Positions 15,261 through 23,243 of a stretch of 28,739 nucleotides of DNA are shown piece by piece (the stretch's first letter is position 1; every line of letters begins with the position of its first letter). A program made the translations under genes and the position numbers. The notes under the pieces were generated by a model that was not told the origin of the DNA, searched no databases, and saw only the letters and a program-made list of their open reading frames with translations. Source of the DNA: CAZPAN01 sp964581165 (GTDB lineage: Bacteria; Actinomycetota; Coriobacteriia; Coriobacteriales; CADBOM01); contig CAZOMM010000023.1 of NCBI GenBank assembly GCA_964581165.1, forward strand, positions 1 to 28,739, read 5' to 3'.

Positions 15261-17771
15261 ATGAGCGACAAAACCACCAAAAAGCGCGTTAGTGACATCG
15301 CCGAAGCAATTGAGCCCTACGATAAATGCTGGGGCGTTGGTGCATCAGGATTTGTAGTTGATCCTTCCCCGTTTGAGAGAATCAATCTAATCCTCGATGA
15401 CACCGACAGAACCACCAATGGAGAAGCGGTCTCCAACCGCGCAATGGTAATTACTAGGGAGCTGCAGAAGCATAAAGATAAACCATGGATCATTGCTACT
15501 GCTTATGCTCAGGCAGCATGGTTTCGTGAGTGCCCAATTATCATTTACGATAACGAACTTTTGGTTGGCACTCTTGGGTGCCCTAAGAAAAGCGCTCCTC
15601 CCTTCCCCGAGTTTGGCCTGGATTGGCTGATTGAAGAGATGGAGCAGGATCTGCTGGGCTACAGCGAAAATCGCACCCACGACTACTTCACTCACACAGA
15701 AGAAACCTACCAGGATCTTAAGTCGATCCAAGATTACTGGCATGGTTTAAGTGTTGATCAAAAGGTCATCCCTCTACTCAGCGAAGAAGAGATTCGCGCT
15801 TCTCACCTTGGAGAAGGTGTCTTTTTGGCCAATGGATATATGTATTGTGGTGCGGGTCACCTTGGCGTAAACACCTATCGTCTGTTCCAGATGGGCTACG
15901 GCGGCATCAAGAAAGAAATCGAAGAGAAGATTGCCGAGCTTGAGGCTGGTAAGTTTTACGATCCCGAGGTTCAAAGGCAGCTTATCTCGCTGCGTGCAGA
16001 TCTAATTTGTAACGAAGCTGCTACCGATATGATTTTGCGTTATGCCGACAAGGCCCACGAGATGATAGCCGATGCCGACGAACAGAGAGCTGCTGAGCTT
16101 GCTGCCATCGAAGCAAACTGCCGTCAGATCGCTTCCGGAACCCCACAGACATTCTGGCAGGCCCTCCAAGCCCTACACTTTGCTCACACTCTGGTTCAGA
16201 TGGAATCCAATGGACACTCAATCTCTTATGGGCGCTTCGACCAGTTTATGTATCCGTACTATAAGCATGACATCGAGACTGGATATATGAAGCGCGAGCA
16301 GATCCAGGAGCTTTTGGAAAACTTCCAGCTTAAGATCTGGGACATGAACAAGCTGCGCGACCATAACTCTATCAACATCTTTGCAAATGGCGGAATCGGC
16401 GGCCCCTGCCTAACTCTTGGCGGAATCAAGGTCGACGGCACCGATGGAACCAACGAGCTTACATTTATGTTCCTCGATGCCATCGCCCACACACGCATCC
16501 CCAATCCTTGGACAGCTGTACGTTTGCATGCAAATACTCCACATGAGCTTAAGGTCAAAGTTGCAAACCTGATCCGTCTTGGCATGGGCGAACCCAAAAT
16601 CTTTAACGACGACGTTACAATCCCCACAATGATCGCTAATGGCCGCACGGTTGAGGACTCCCGCGACTATCAAGTTGTTGGATGCGTAGAACCCGATGCC
16701 ACTGGCAAGGAATATGGCTGGCACGATGCTGCCTATTTCAACATCAACAGGGTTTTAGAGCTGGCTATCAACCATGGTTATACCAACGATGGTCACAAGG
16801 TTGGCCCCGACACTGGTGGGCTAGACAGCTTTACCAGCTTTGACGAAGTACTCGAGTCGTATGACAAGCAAATGGAGTACTACGTAGACCTAATGATCAG
16901 TTTCTTGAACAAACTGGATCTAGTACATCAAGAAATCAAACCACTGCCCTTCCTTTCCAACCTCATTGAGGGCTGTGTGTCTAGCGGAACCGATGCCACA
17001 ATGGGTGGAGCAAGATATAACTTCTCTGGCCCACAGGGTGTAGGTGTTGGCTCTGTCGGCGACGGACTGGCTACCATTAAGCAGCTTGTCTTTGATGAAA
17101 AGAGAGTCACAGGCAAAGAGCTTCTCCAAGCTGCCGCAGATAACTGGGTGGGTCACGAGAAGCTTTACGCATTGGTTAACAGCGATCAGGTACATCACTA
17201 CGGAAATGACGACGACTACGCTGATGAGCTTGCAAAGTTTGGCATCGAGACCTACTGCAAACATGTTAACGGCAAGCCAACTGCCCATGGCGGGCACTTC
17301 CAAGCTGGCATTTACTCTGTAGCCGTTAACGTGGCACTGGGTCTTGCACAGGATGCCACCATCGAGGGCCGCGTGAACAACGAGCCAATCTCCGACTGCA
17401 TGGGCGCAACCCACACTCTTTGCTGTCCACACGACGTAAAGGGTCCAGCGGCTATCTGTCAGTCGGTTACCAAGATCGACCACGGCCTAGCTGGAAACGG
17501 CACTCTGCTTAACTGGAAGTTCTCGCCAAGCGCTCTCGAGGGTGATGTGGGACTCAATAACCTGATCCATCTGATCGATACCTACGTGCAACGCAAAGGC
17601 ATGCACAGCCAGTTCACTGTTGCAAGCCGAGACATGCTACTTGCTGCGCAGGAGAACCCCAAGGATTACCGTGATCTTTTGGTTCGCGTAGCTGGGTACT
17701 CTGCTTACTTTGTTGAGCTTTCCAAAGAGCTGCAAGACGACATTATCGGTCGAACTGAGCTGAGTTTTTAG
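15261..17771 (+). CDS. Glycyl radical enzyme 2 (diol-dehydratase-like)
   Basis: Complete GRE of 836 aa, paralogous to GRE1 over its whole length. The thiyl radical cysteine is Cys475 with Glu477 (GCVEP), Asp489 in GWHD, and the radical-bearing glycine is Gly812 in VRVAGYSAYF, 25 residues from the end. NGHSISYGRFD and GAGHLGVN occupy the glycerol-dehydratase-like pocket positions. Both paralogs share the N-terminal signature AIEPxDKCWGVGxSG. GRE2 differs from GRE1 in the residues beside the first pocket motif (GVNTYRL versus SIDYYSL) and after the catalytic loop, so the substrates may differ. Start is ATG 15261, with AAAGGAGAG 7-8 nt upstream, inside the last unit of a tandem array. Activase 2 follows after 351 nt. 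Oxygen-sensitive, strictly anaerobic chemistry is expected. No aldehyde dehydrogenase or microcompartment gene is nearby. Confidence 0.93.
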   Translation: MSDKTTKKRVSDIAEAIEPYDKCWGVGASGFVVDPSPFERINLILDDTDRTTNGEAVSNRAMVITRELQKHKDKPWIIATAYAQAAWFRECPIIIYDNELLVGTLGCPKKSAPPFPEFGLDWLIEEMEQDLLGYSENRTHDYFTHTEETYQDLKSIQDYWHGLSVDQKVIPLLSEEEIRASHLGEGVFLANGYMYCGAGHLGVNTYRLFQMGYGGIKKEIEEKIAELEAGKFYDPEVQRQLISLRADLICNEAATDMILRYADKAHEMIADADEQRAAELAAIEANCRQIASGTPQTFWQALQALHFAHTLVQMESNGHSISYGRFDQFMYPYYKHDIETGYMKREQIQELLENFQLKIWDMNKLRDHNSINIFANGGIGGPCLTLGGIKVDGTDGTNELTFMFLDAIAHTRIPNPWTAVRLHANTPHELKVKVANLIRLGMGEPKIFNDDVTIPTMIANGRTVEDSRDYQVVGCVEPDATGKEYGWHDAAYFNINRVLELAINHGYTNDGHKVGPDTGGLDSFTSFDEVLESYDKQMEYYVDLMISFLNKLDLVHQEIKPLPFLSNLIEGCVSSGTDATMGGARYNFSGPQGVGVGSVGDGLATIKQLVFDEKRVTGKELLQAAADNWVGHEKLYALVNSDQVHHYGNDDDYADELAKFGIETYCKHVNGKPTAHGGHFQAGIYSVAVNVALGLAQDATIEGRVNNEPISDCMGATHTLCCPHDVKGPAAICQSVTKIDHGLAGNGTLLNWKFSPSALEGDVGLNNLIHLIDTYVQRKGMHSQFTVASRDMLLAAQENPKDYRDLLVRVAGYSAYFVELSKELQDDIIGRTELSF

Positions 17772-17875
17772 GAGCTGAACTAAGCTGAGCAGAAAGTGAC
17801 TTTTTTAGGAGCTAGGCAGACTTTTTAGGAGATGGAGCTGCGCTGAGCTGAGTGGACTTTTTAAAAGATGGAGCT
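17763..17875 (+). repeat. Reiterated copies of the GRE2 stop region
   Basis: GRE2 ends in GAGTTTTTAGGAGCT (17763 on, stop TAG inside). Related segments GACTTTTTTAGGAGCT, GACTTTTTAGGAGATGGAGC and GACTTTTTAAAAGATGGAGC begin at 17798, 17819 and 17855. Spacings are 35, 21 and 36 nt, so this is an irregular tandem expansion of the gene end. Confidence 0.7.
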
Positions 17876-17910
17876 GCGCCCCCGGTCAGAGCGTTGGCCG
17901 GGGGCGCGGT
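17873..17910 (+). ncRNA. Strong GC-rich intercistronic hairpin between GRE2 and activase 2
   Basis: GCGCCCCCGG (17876-17885) and CCGGGGGCGC (17898-17907) are perfect complements. Pairing extends outward (C-G plus G-U pairs) to 17873/17910 and inward to an AGCG loop (17890-17893), giving about 17 pairs including four G-U. No T-run follows, so it is not a classical terminator. A role in mRNA end protection or attenuation of activase expression is inferred. Confidence 0.6.
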
Positions 17911-18095
17911 GTCTGAGGTGCGGGACCTAAGAGTGCAGTGCCTGGGGAGCAGCGTCTGAAGTGCGGCATCTAAGGGCACAGTGCTTGGGGACACAACGTC
18001 TGAGGTGCGGCATCTAAGGACGCAGTGCTTGTGGGGACACAACGTCTGAGGTGCGGCATCTAAGGGCACAGTGCCCAAGGGCGCAGCGTCTGAGA
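17911..18095 (+). repeat. 44-nt tandem array upstream of activase 2
   Basis: Units starting GTCTGAGGTGCGGCATCTAA (or close variants) begin at 17911, 17954, 17998, 18044 and, truncated, 18088, a spacing of 43-46 nt. Each can be read as about four 11-nt subunits. Units are directly adjacent without unique spacers. The open frames through it on both strands (for example 17812-18099 on -) are by-products. Confidence 0.88.
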
Positions 18096-18122
18096 GCAAA
18101 GCGGATCTTTAAGAGGTGGGAG

Positions 18123-19112
18123 ATGGGCAAAAGCAGCGGGATCGTTTTTAACATACAGCGCTTTACAATCCACGATGGGCCAGGAATCCGCACCGAAGTC
18201 TTTTTAAAGGGATGCCCTTTAAGATGCAAGTGGTGTTCCAATCCCGAGGGCATCAAACTAAAGCGCGAGGTGGGTGTATATCCTGCCAAATGTATGGGTA
18301 CAAAGGTTTGTGGATCGTGCCTAGATGTTTGCTCTGTTGGCGGAGCTGCTTTGCTATTTAATCCCGAAAGCGGCAAAATCGGCGCAATAGATCGCGATAT
18401 TTGCATTGGATGTATGAAGTGCACCGATGTTTGCTTTATGCACGCTCTCAAATCTTGGGGCAAAGAAATGACCGTAGAAGAGGTCATGACAGAGGTCAGA
18501 GCAGATAAGAATTTCTATGCCAACTCAGGAGGCGGACTAACAATCAGCGGCGGTGAAGTTGCTATGCAATGGGAGTTTGCAATTGAGTTACTCAAGGCTT
18601 CTAAACTCGAAGGAATCCACACCTGTACAGAAACTAGCATGATGGCTCCCGCAAACACAATACGAGCTTTCTTCCCCTGGTCTGACATGATCATCACCGA
18701 CATAAAACATATGAATAGTAAAGCTCATAAGCAGTGGTGCGGCGCAGGAAACGAGCAGATACTTCAAAACATTGCAATGACAGCAGACGAGACCGATATA
18801 CCGTTGATCATCAGGATCCCAGTAGTTCCTGATGTCAACGACAGCGAAGTAAACATTAGAACCACAGCTGAGTTTATTTGCGATAGGCTCTCTGGCCAAG
18901 TTGCTCAGGTTCAACTGCTTGTCTATCTAAAAATGGGCACCGAGAAGTACGAATCGTTAAATCTGGACTACCCAATGCCAAAAACTTGGCAAGCTGCCGA
19001 GAGAGCGGAGCGCGATCCTTGGGTGGAGCATTTAGCTAAGATCATGCGCGACGAATATGGAATCAAGGCCTATTGTGGCGCTACTAGCAAAATTGAGGGA
19101 TCTAATTTCTAA
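18123..19112 (+). CDS. Glycyl radical enzyme activase 2 (radical SAM)
   Basis: Activating enzyme of 329 aa for GRE2, close in sequence to activase 1. The radical SAM cysteines are Cys31, Cys35 and Cys38 (GCPLRCKWC). Two extra cysteine clusters follow (around CMGTKVCGSCLDVC and CIGCMKCTDVC), predicted to bind two auxiliary 4Fe-4S clusters. GGGLTISGGEV is the SAM-contact region. The start is ATG 18123 (MGKSSGIVFN), with AGAGGT 5 nt upstream; the longer frame from 18051 only translates repeat. It is separated from GRE2 by repeats and a hairpin, so the two may be made at different levels from one transcript. The convergent PucR-type regulator ends 22 nt downstream. Confidence 0.93.
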   Translation: MGKSSGIVFNIQRFTIHDGPGIRTEVFLKGCPLRCKWCSNPEGIKLKREVGVYPAKCMGTKVCGSCLDVCSVGGAALLFNPESGKIGAIDRDICIGCMKCTDVCFMHALKSWGKEMTVEEVMTEVRADKNFYANSGGGLTISGGEVAMQWEFAIELLKASKLEGIHTCTETSMMAPANTIRAFFPWSDMIITDIKHMNSKAHKQWCGAGNEQILQNIAMTADETDIPLIIRIPVVPDVNDSEVNIRTTAEFICDRLSGQVAQVQLLVYLKMGTEKYESLNLDYPMPKTWQAAERAERDPWVEHLAKIMRDEYGIKAYCGATSKIEGSNF

Positions 19113-19116
19113 TTAG
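19102..19116. terminator. Possible weak bidirectional terminator
   Basis: CTAATT-TCT-AATTAG is a perfect 6-bp inverted repeat over the activase 2 stop codon, in the tight 22-nt space before the convergent regulator gene. The stem is AT-rich and no long T-run follows, so termination is only a guess. Confidence 0.2.
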
Positions 19117-19134
19117 CTTGACGAAATTCGAAGA

Positions 19135-20745
19135 TTAGTTTGCGGAAGGGTCCTGAAACTCCTCTGGATTATTTGGCCCAAACTCACGGATATAGTCGTT
19201 ACAAAGAATTGAGAACATCGCACTTTGTCTGAATGAACGATCCTCCAAAGAGCAGCCTATAATCTTTTCGATTTTTGAAATCCTATACAAAAGCGAATTA
19301 CGATGTAAGTGCAGCTTTTCTGATGTGGCAGTGGTGTTACCAAAATTTCTAAGATATTCAACTAGAGTGTGATAGTACTCCGAGTTGTTCTCCTCGTCAT
19401 AACGTATGATCTTTAACACCAATTCGTTTTCTGCAAATTTTAGAGGAACTCTCTGTTCATAAAGACTAATGGCATGCAGCTGTGCAAATTCATGGTACCT
19501 ATAAAGTTTTACTTCATTGCTTTTGGCCTGTGCGGAAGATACAAAGGGAATAACATCCACCATCACCTCAAATATCTGCTTTAGCTCAAGCAGCGAAAAA
19601 AACATGCTGGACATAAGACAGTAGCGGCCATGCGTCTGCAAAAAATGAGGCAAATCATGATTAAGTACAATGTTTGGATAAGGACTACTCTCGTCAACCG
19701 GATATAAGAAAACAAGCCTTTGACCGTACTCAACACATTTACTTCCACTAAGAATGGTTTCTATGTAATCCATCAGGGCAAAATCATACTCAGTTGGTTC
19801 TGGGTCTTTGTTTTGGAATAAAACTATCCCTAAGTAATACCTTGAAGTTGCACTAATCGAAAGCGCTTCCATCATCTTAGAAAGTTCATCTTCGGGATAC
19901 TGCTGTCCTTCGAGCAAGTCAATCAAAAATGCCTCAGAAAGCATTCCTCGACCAATCTTGACCTCCGAAAACATCTCAAGACGCGAAGTGAGTTTGGCTA
20001 CCACCCAATCAGCAAGCTGAATCTTATGCTTATCAAAAGGCTTGGTAACATCCGAAAGCTTATGTAGGCCAAATGATGCAACGCCCCTATTAGCCTTGCG
20101 GAGCAGATATACCCTGATATAACGTCCGCTGATGTTGTTTCGGTTCTCCCAAACATCAAGGCCACTATGATCCATCTCATGAAGTTTAGGCTGGCTCACA
20201 TCAATAATGCTGTAATGCAGATATCCGTACCCTGCCTTCATTGCATCCCACAGACTATCGCCCTCTGGTTCTAAATTAGACGACATAGCTAAAACGCAAT
20301 GATTCATTTCTAGCATGCAAATAGGCAAGCCAATGATATCGGTAGCAATATCCACTATTGTCTGAAGGTGCGCAGAGCCAGAAAAAGCCTTTTCTAGCTG
20401 ATCACTCAGCATGTTATAGCGATCAAAGATAGAAAGTACTAGGTTAATAGCCTGATAAGGCTGTATTCCACTAATAAAAATTACATTGACACCCTCTAGG
20501 CAAACATCACCGTATTCAGTGCTATTCAACACTATTAGATTGCTCTTGGGCGGAAGTTTCATAGCTGTTAGAGCTCTAAGATTTGTCGAATCACATACCA
20601 GATAAACGCAATCTGGTTTGATTTCATATGTGTTCTCATCAAACAACCTGCAAGACTCTATGGTAAGCGCCGTATCTGGCCTAAGCTGTACATCAACAAG
20701 GTAATCCCTTAAGCCATCGGCAAGAATATCCATTGAGATAAGCAT
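19135..20745 (-). CDS. PucR-type (CdaR-like) helix-turn-helix regulator
   Basis: A 536-aa cytosolic regulator. The C-terminal PucR/CdaR-type HTH is clear: YLRNFGNTTATSEKLHLHRN followed by SLLYRISKIEKIIG, near residues 465-515. The N-terminal and central parts (two alpha/beta regions, about 1-120 and 120-400) are probably ligand-sensing but I do not recognise a named domain. Family members control catabolic operons in response to a substrate. Its place next to activase 2, at the edge of the GRE cluster, makes it the best candidate regulator of that cluster. I start at ATG 20745; a GTG at 20754 and an ATG at 20733 are alternatives, and ribosome binding sites are weak. The HelD gene ends 29 nt upstream on the same strand, so the two may be cotranscribed. 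Confidence 0.85.
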   Translation of the reverse strand: MLISMDILADGLRDYLVDVQLRPDTALTIESCRLFDENTYEIKPDCVYLVCDSTNLRALTAMKLPPKSNLIVLNSTEYGDVCLEGVNVIFISGIQPYQAINLVLSIFDRYNMLSDQLEKAFSGSAHLQTIVDIATDIIGLPICMLEMNHCVLAMSSNLEPEGDSLWDAMKAGYGYLHYSIIDVSQPKLHEMDHSGLDVWENRNNISGRYIRVYLLRKANRGVASFGLHKLSDVTKPFDKHKIQLADWVVAKLTSRLEMFSEVKIGRGMLSEAFLIDLLEGQQYPEDELSKMMEALSISATSRYYLGIVLFQNKDPEPTEYDFALMDYIETILSGSKCVEYGQRLVFLYPVDESSPYPNIVLNHDLPHFLQTHGRYCLMSSMFFSLLELKQIFEVMVDVIPFVSSAQAKSNEVKLYRYHEFAQLHAISLYEQRVPLKFAENELVLKIIRYDEENNSEYYHTLVEYLRNFGNTTATSEKLHLHRNSLLYRISKIEKIIGCSLEDRSFRQSAMFSILCNDYIREFGPNNPEEFQDPSAN

Positions 20746-20774
20746 TCGAATCACCAGCTAACCGGCAGTAATGA

Positions 20775-22946
20775 TCATGCTTCTAAATAGGAATTAAGCA
20801 AGGATGTTGGTTTACCAAGACTCAGCATAGTTACTGTGCGAGTGGCCCTAGATACAGTTGTGTAGAGACGGCGTCGAGATAAATCATCTTCGTTAAAGCT
20901 GCGCCTAGATACATCAGGAACTATCACATGGTCAAATTCCAAGCCTTTAGCTAAAGACAGCTCTACTATCAAGATTCCTTGTTCGGGTAATCTATCGTTA
21001 AAGCTAAGAATCTCAGGTGAATCCGGCTTTAAAATCTCGGCAACTTGCTTAGCCTGCTTAGATCCCGTAACCACTATTGCACAAAGCCCTCTCTTGGCAG
21101 CTTGTTCAGCAACAACTTTACGCAAGCAAGCAGCATGTTCTGCAGCATCGACACAGGCAATTAAGCGAGGTGCCTCATCATCTCGCTGAACCGAAGAGAC
21201 CTCTACGCCCTCTGCGGGTGCCATAAGAGAGACAAACAACTTAGTTATCGCTGGTGTTGAGCGGTAGCTAGTTGTGAGATCACAACGACTAAGCTTTCCT
21301 CTAGAGACCTCAAATAGCTCTTCGATTTGATCAAAGCTAGCCGTTCCGGGCTTGATGGCCTGATTCTCATCGCCTAGCAACAAAAAATGTGCATTGGGAA
21401 AGTAGTAAGACAAAAGAGCAAGTTGGCCCTGCGAGTAGTCCTGTACTTCGTCGATTATTGCGTATTTGACCTTTGGCTCACCCATGCCAGTGAGTCGAAT
21501 CTTAAGATATAGCCATTCAACAGTAGTAAGCCCCTCCACACCAAGCATTCTCATGCCAATGCGGTCTATCCTAAGCCACTCATCATTTTCGACAGCCTGT
21601 ACTGCCTCACCAAACTTGTATTGAACATACTTAGCTGCAAGCCGAGGTAATGCCTCGTCGTCTCGCGTATCTATTGCTTCTTTAAAGATCTCGAGCTGCT
21701 GAGCAAAAGTGAGATCGCAGATCTCGTCTAAGACTGCCTCGGAGTTTGCCAGCTGATTAAATCTGCTCTCTAGACGCTCGAGTAGAGTCTCGCGAATCAG
21801 AGTTATTAAATGCGAACCCATCGGAATTTTTGCAGCATAACGCTCGGCTAAATTGGCAATTCTTCCGGCTGTAATAAGTTTGACCCCATTGTATTCCACA
21901 TCATTAAAGTCTTTGGAATCAAAACGATACGAGCTTAGCAGCGAGTTGATTTTACTTAGCACTTCCATCGAAGCCCCATAACCACCATGCGGACGGGTCT
22001 TCGGAACTAAATTAGATGCAAAGTCTTCCCAGGTAAAAATACGTGGATTTCGCTCACCTAAATCGGGAAGAACATTTTCGATATAGCTTAAAAACACAGG
22101 ATTGGGAGTAATTAGGCAAACATTATCTGGATCGAGTTCGTCGCGGCGCAGATATAACAAATAAGCAATGCGCTGCAGCAAAACAGATGTTTTTCCACTT
22201 CCTGCAATTCCACCTACCAACAAAACCGGCACATCCTCGTGGCGCACCACAGCATTTTGTTCTCGCTGAATCGTTGCTGTTATATCGCGAAGACGAGAAC
22301 TCCTAGCTCTCGAAAGCGACTGAACAAGCAGAGGATCCTGCAATGCAACCGAGGTGTCAAAACAGCATTTGAGCTGGTCGCGCTCAATATCAAATTGCCT
22401 GCGTAGCAAAAGCTCTGCATTGATGATCCTGCCATTGGCCTCGTAAGAAGTAGGACCATAATCACGGTTGTAATACACCTCAGCCACAGGCGAGCGCCAA
22501 TCGATAACCAAGTAACGATAGTCGTTGTCGGTCATGCCAGCATTGCCAATGTAGATTTCCTTTGGCTCAGACATTGTTTCGTACTTGAGCACAACCTTGG
22601 CAAAGTATGGCTGCTTTAGCAAAACATTAATCTTTGTGAGCTTCTCAAAATCGGACTCTTGGGAGATGTTATAAGCAGCAATAATGCGATTGGCAGCCTC
22701 GACATCGGCATAGGTTTCGAGTGTTTCATCAAAACCTGTATAGTCGCCAGAGATCTCCTCGCCCATTTTGCGTTTTGCCTCGGTAGCCTCTTCGCGAGTA
22801 CGCTGCATTCTAAGCTCTATCTCCTCAGCCATGTCCTTTAGGGTTGAATAGACTTTGCTTAGATGTTTTTGTTCGCTTTCGAATATTGGATCTCCTGGGC
22901 CTAAGATCCCTGCATCAAAAGTATCGGTATTAGATTCACTTGGCAT
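20775..22946 (-). CDS. HelD-like UvrD-family ATPase (RNA polymerase recycling)
   Basis: A 723-aa superfamily 1 helicase-like protein. The N-terminus (about 22-65) is a charged helical segment predicted as coiled coil, as in HelD proteins that reach into the RNA polymerase channel. Then follow a linker with DWRSPVAEVYYN, the Q-motif (QREQNAVVR near 227-235), Walker A GGIAGSGKT (245-253), Walker B in IIDEVQD around 500, GDENQ, and C-terminal helicase motifs (TTSYRST, LAKGLEFDHVIVPD, TTVSRAT). Known HelD proteins remove stalled RNA polymerase; DNA helicase IV or a UvrD-like repair role are alternatives. ATG 22946 is the chosen start, with AAAGG about 11 nt upstream. A heptamer array lies 37 nt upstream. 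Confidence 0.88.
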   Translation of the reverse strand: MPSESNTDTFDAGILGPGDPIFESEQKHLSKVYSTLKDMAEEIELRMQRTREEATEAKRKMGEEISGDYTGFDETLETYADVEAANRIIAAYNISQESDFEKLTKINVLLKQPYFAKVVLKYETMSEPKEIYIGNAGMTDNDYRYLVIDWRSPVAEVYYNRDYGPTSYEANGRIINAELLLRRQFDIERDQLKCCFDTSVALQDPLLVQSLSRARSSRLRDITATIQREQNAVVRHEDVPVLLVGGIAGSGKTSVLLQRIAYLLYLRRDELDPDNVCLITPNPVFLSYIENVLPDLGERNPRIFTWEDFASNLVPKTRPHGGYGASMEVLSKINSLLSSYRFDSKDFNDVEYNGVKLITAGRIANLAERYAAKIPMGSHLITLIRETLLERLESRFNQLANSEAVLDEICDLTFAQQLEIFKEAIDTRDDEALPRLAAKYVQYKFGEAVQAVENDEWLRIDRIGMRMLGVEGLTTVEWLYLKIRLTGMGEPKVKYAIIDEVQDYSQGQLALLSYYFPNAHFLLLGDENQAIKPGTASFDQIEELFEVSRGKLSRCDLTTSYRSTPAITKLFVSLMAPAEGVEVSSVQRDDEAPRLIACVDAAEHAACLRKVVAEQAAKRGLCAIVVTGSKQAKQVAEILKPDSPEILSFNDRLPEQGILIVELSLAKGLEFDHVIVPDVSRRSFNEDDLSRRRLYTTVSRATRTVTMLSLGKPTSLLNSYLEA

Positions 22947-22982
22947 GGCATGTGCTGCCTTTCTGTCTACTCTCTATATCTA

Positions 22983-23085
22983 GGGCCTAGGACCTGAGGT
23001 CTGGAGCTTGGGACCTAGGGCCTGAAGCCCGATGCCTAGAGCCTAGGGTCTGATCCTAGCACCTGAAGCCTGAAGCCCGGGGCTA
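22983..23085. repeat. 7-nt tandem array, about 15 units, upstream of the HelD gene
   Basis: Read on + the segment divides into heptamers: GGGCCTA, GGACCTG, AGGTCTG, GAGCTTG, GGACCTA, GGGCCTG, AAGCCCG, ATGCCTA, GAGCCTA, GGGTCTG, then one shortened unit, GCACCTG, AAGCCTG, AAGCCCG. The rest of the 297-bp space between the HelD and MerR genes holds an inverted repeat TGATAT/ATATCA (23185-23190, 23197-23202) and nothing else recognised. Confidence 0.85.
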
Positions 23086-23184
23086 AATTGCGCCTATAAA
23101 TCCGCTGTTTTACATGTGGCGTGATTATAGAGCTGCTACCACTTTCGCGGTTTTGAATTCGGCATTTCGGCAAAGCTTATCACC

Positions 23185-23202
23185 TGATATTAAGTGATAT
23201 CA
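23185..23202. promoter_or_regulatory. Inverted repeat TGATAT-N6-ATATCA
   Basis: A perfect 6-bp inverted repeat with a 6-nt spacer between the MerR gene stop and the HelD gene. The shape would suit a dimeric regulator. Which protein binds it, if any, is unknown. Confidence 0.25.
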
Positions 23203-23243
23203 AGACAAGTAGACAGCAAGACAAATGGGAAGCTGAGAGGCAG

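Noticed and set aside
16920..17483. 187-aa open frame on - within GRE2
   Set aside because: It lies wholly inside a confidently assigned gene, has no family features, and arises from codon bias.
10480..17771. Pyruvate formate-lyase, hydroxyproline dehydratase or 4-hydroxyphenylacetate decarboxylase for the two GREs
   Set aside because: There is no pair of adjacent active-site cysteines as in PFL, the loop is GCVEP rather than GCVET or GCLET, and no decarboxylase small subunit gene is present.
17873..17910. Intrinsic terminator of GRE2
   Set aside because: Strong stem but no following T-run on either strand; kept only as an intercistronic hairpin.
17812..18099. 95-aa open frame on - over the 44-nt array
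   Set aside because: Pure translation of the tandem repeat, no start signal, and antisense to the GRE2-activase spacer.
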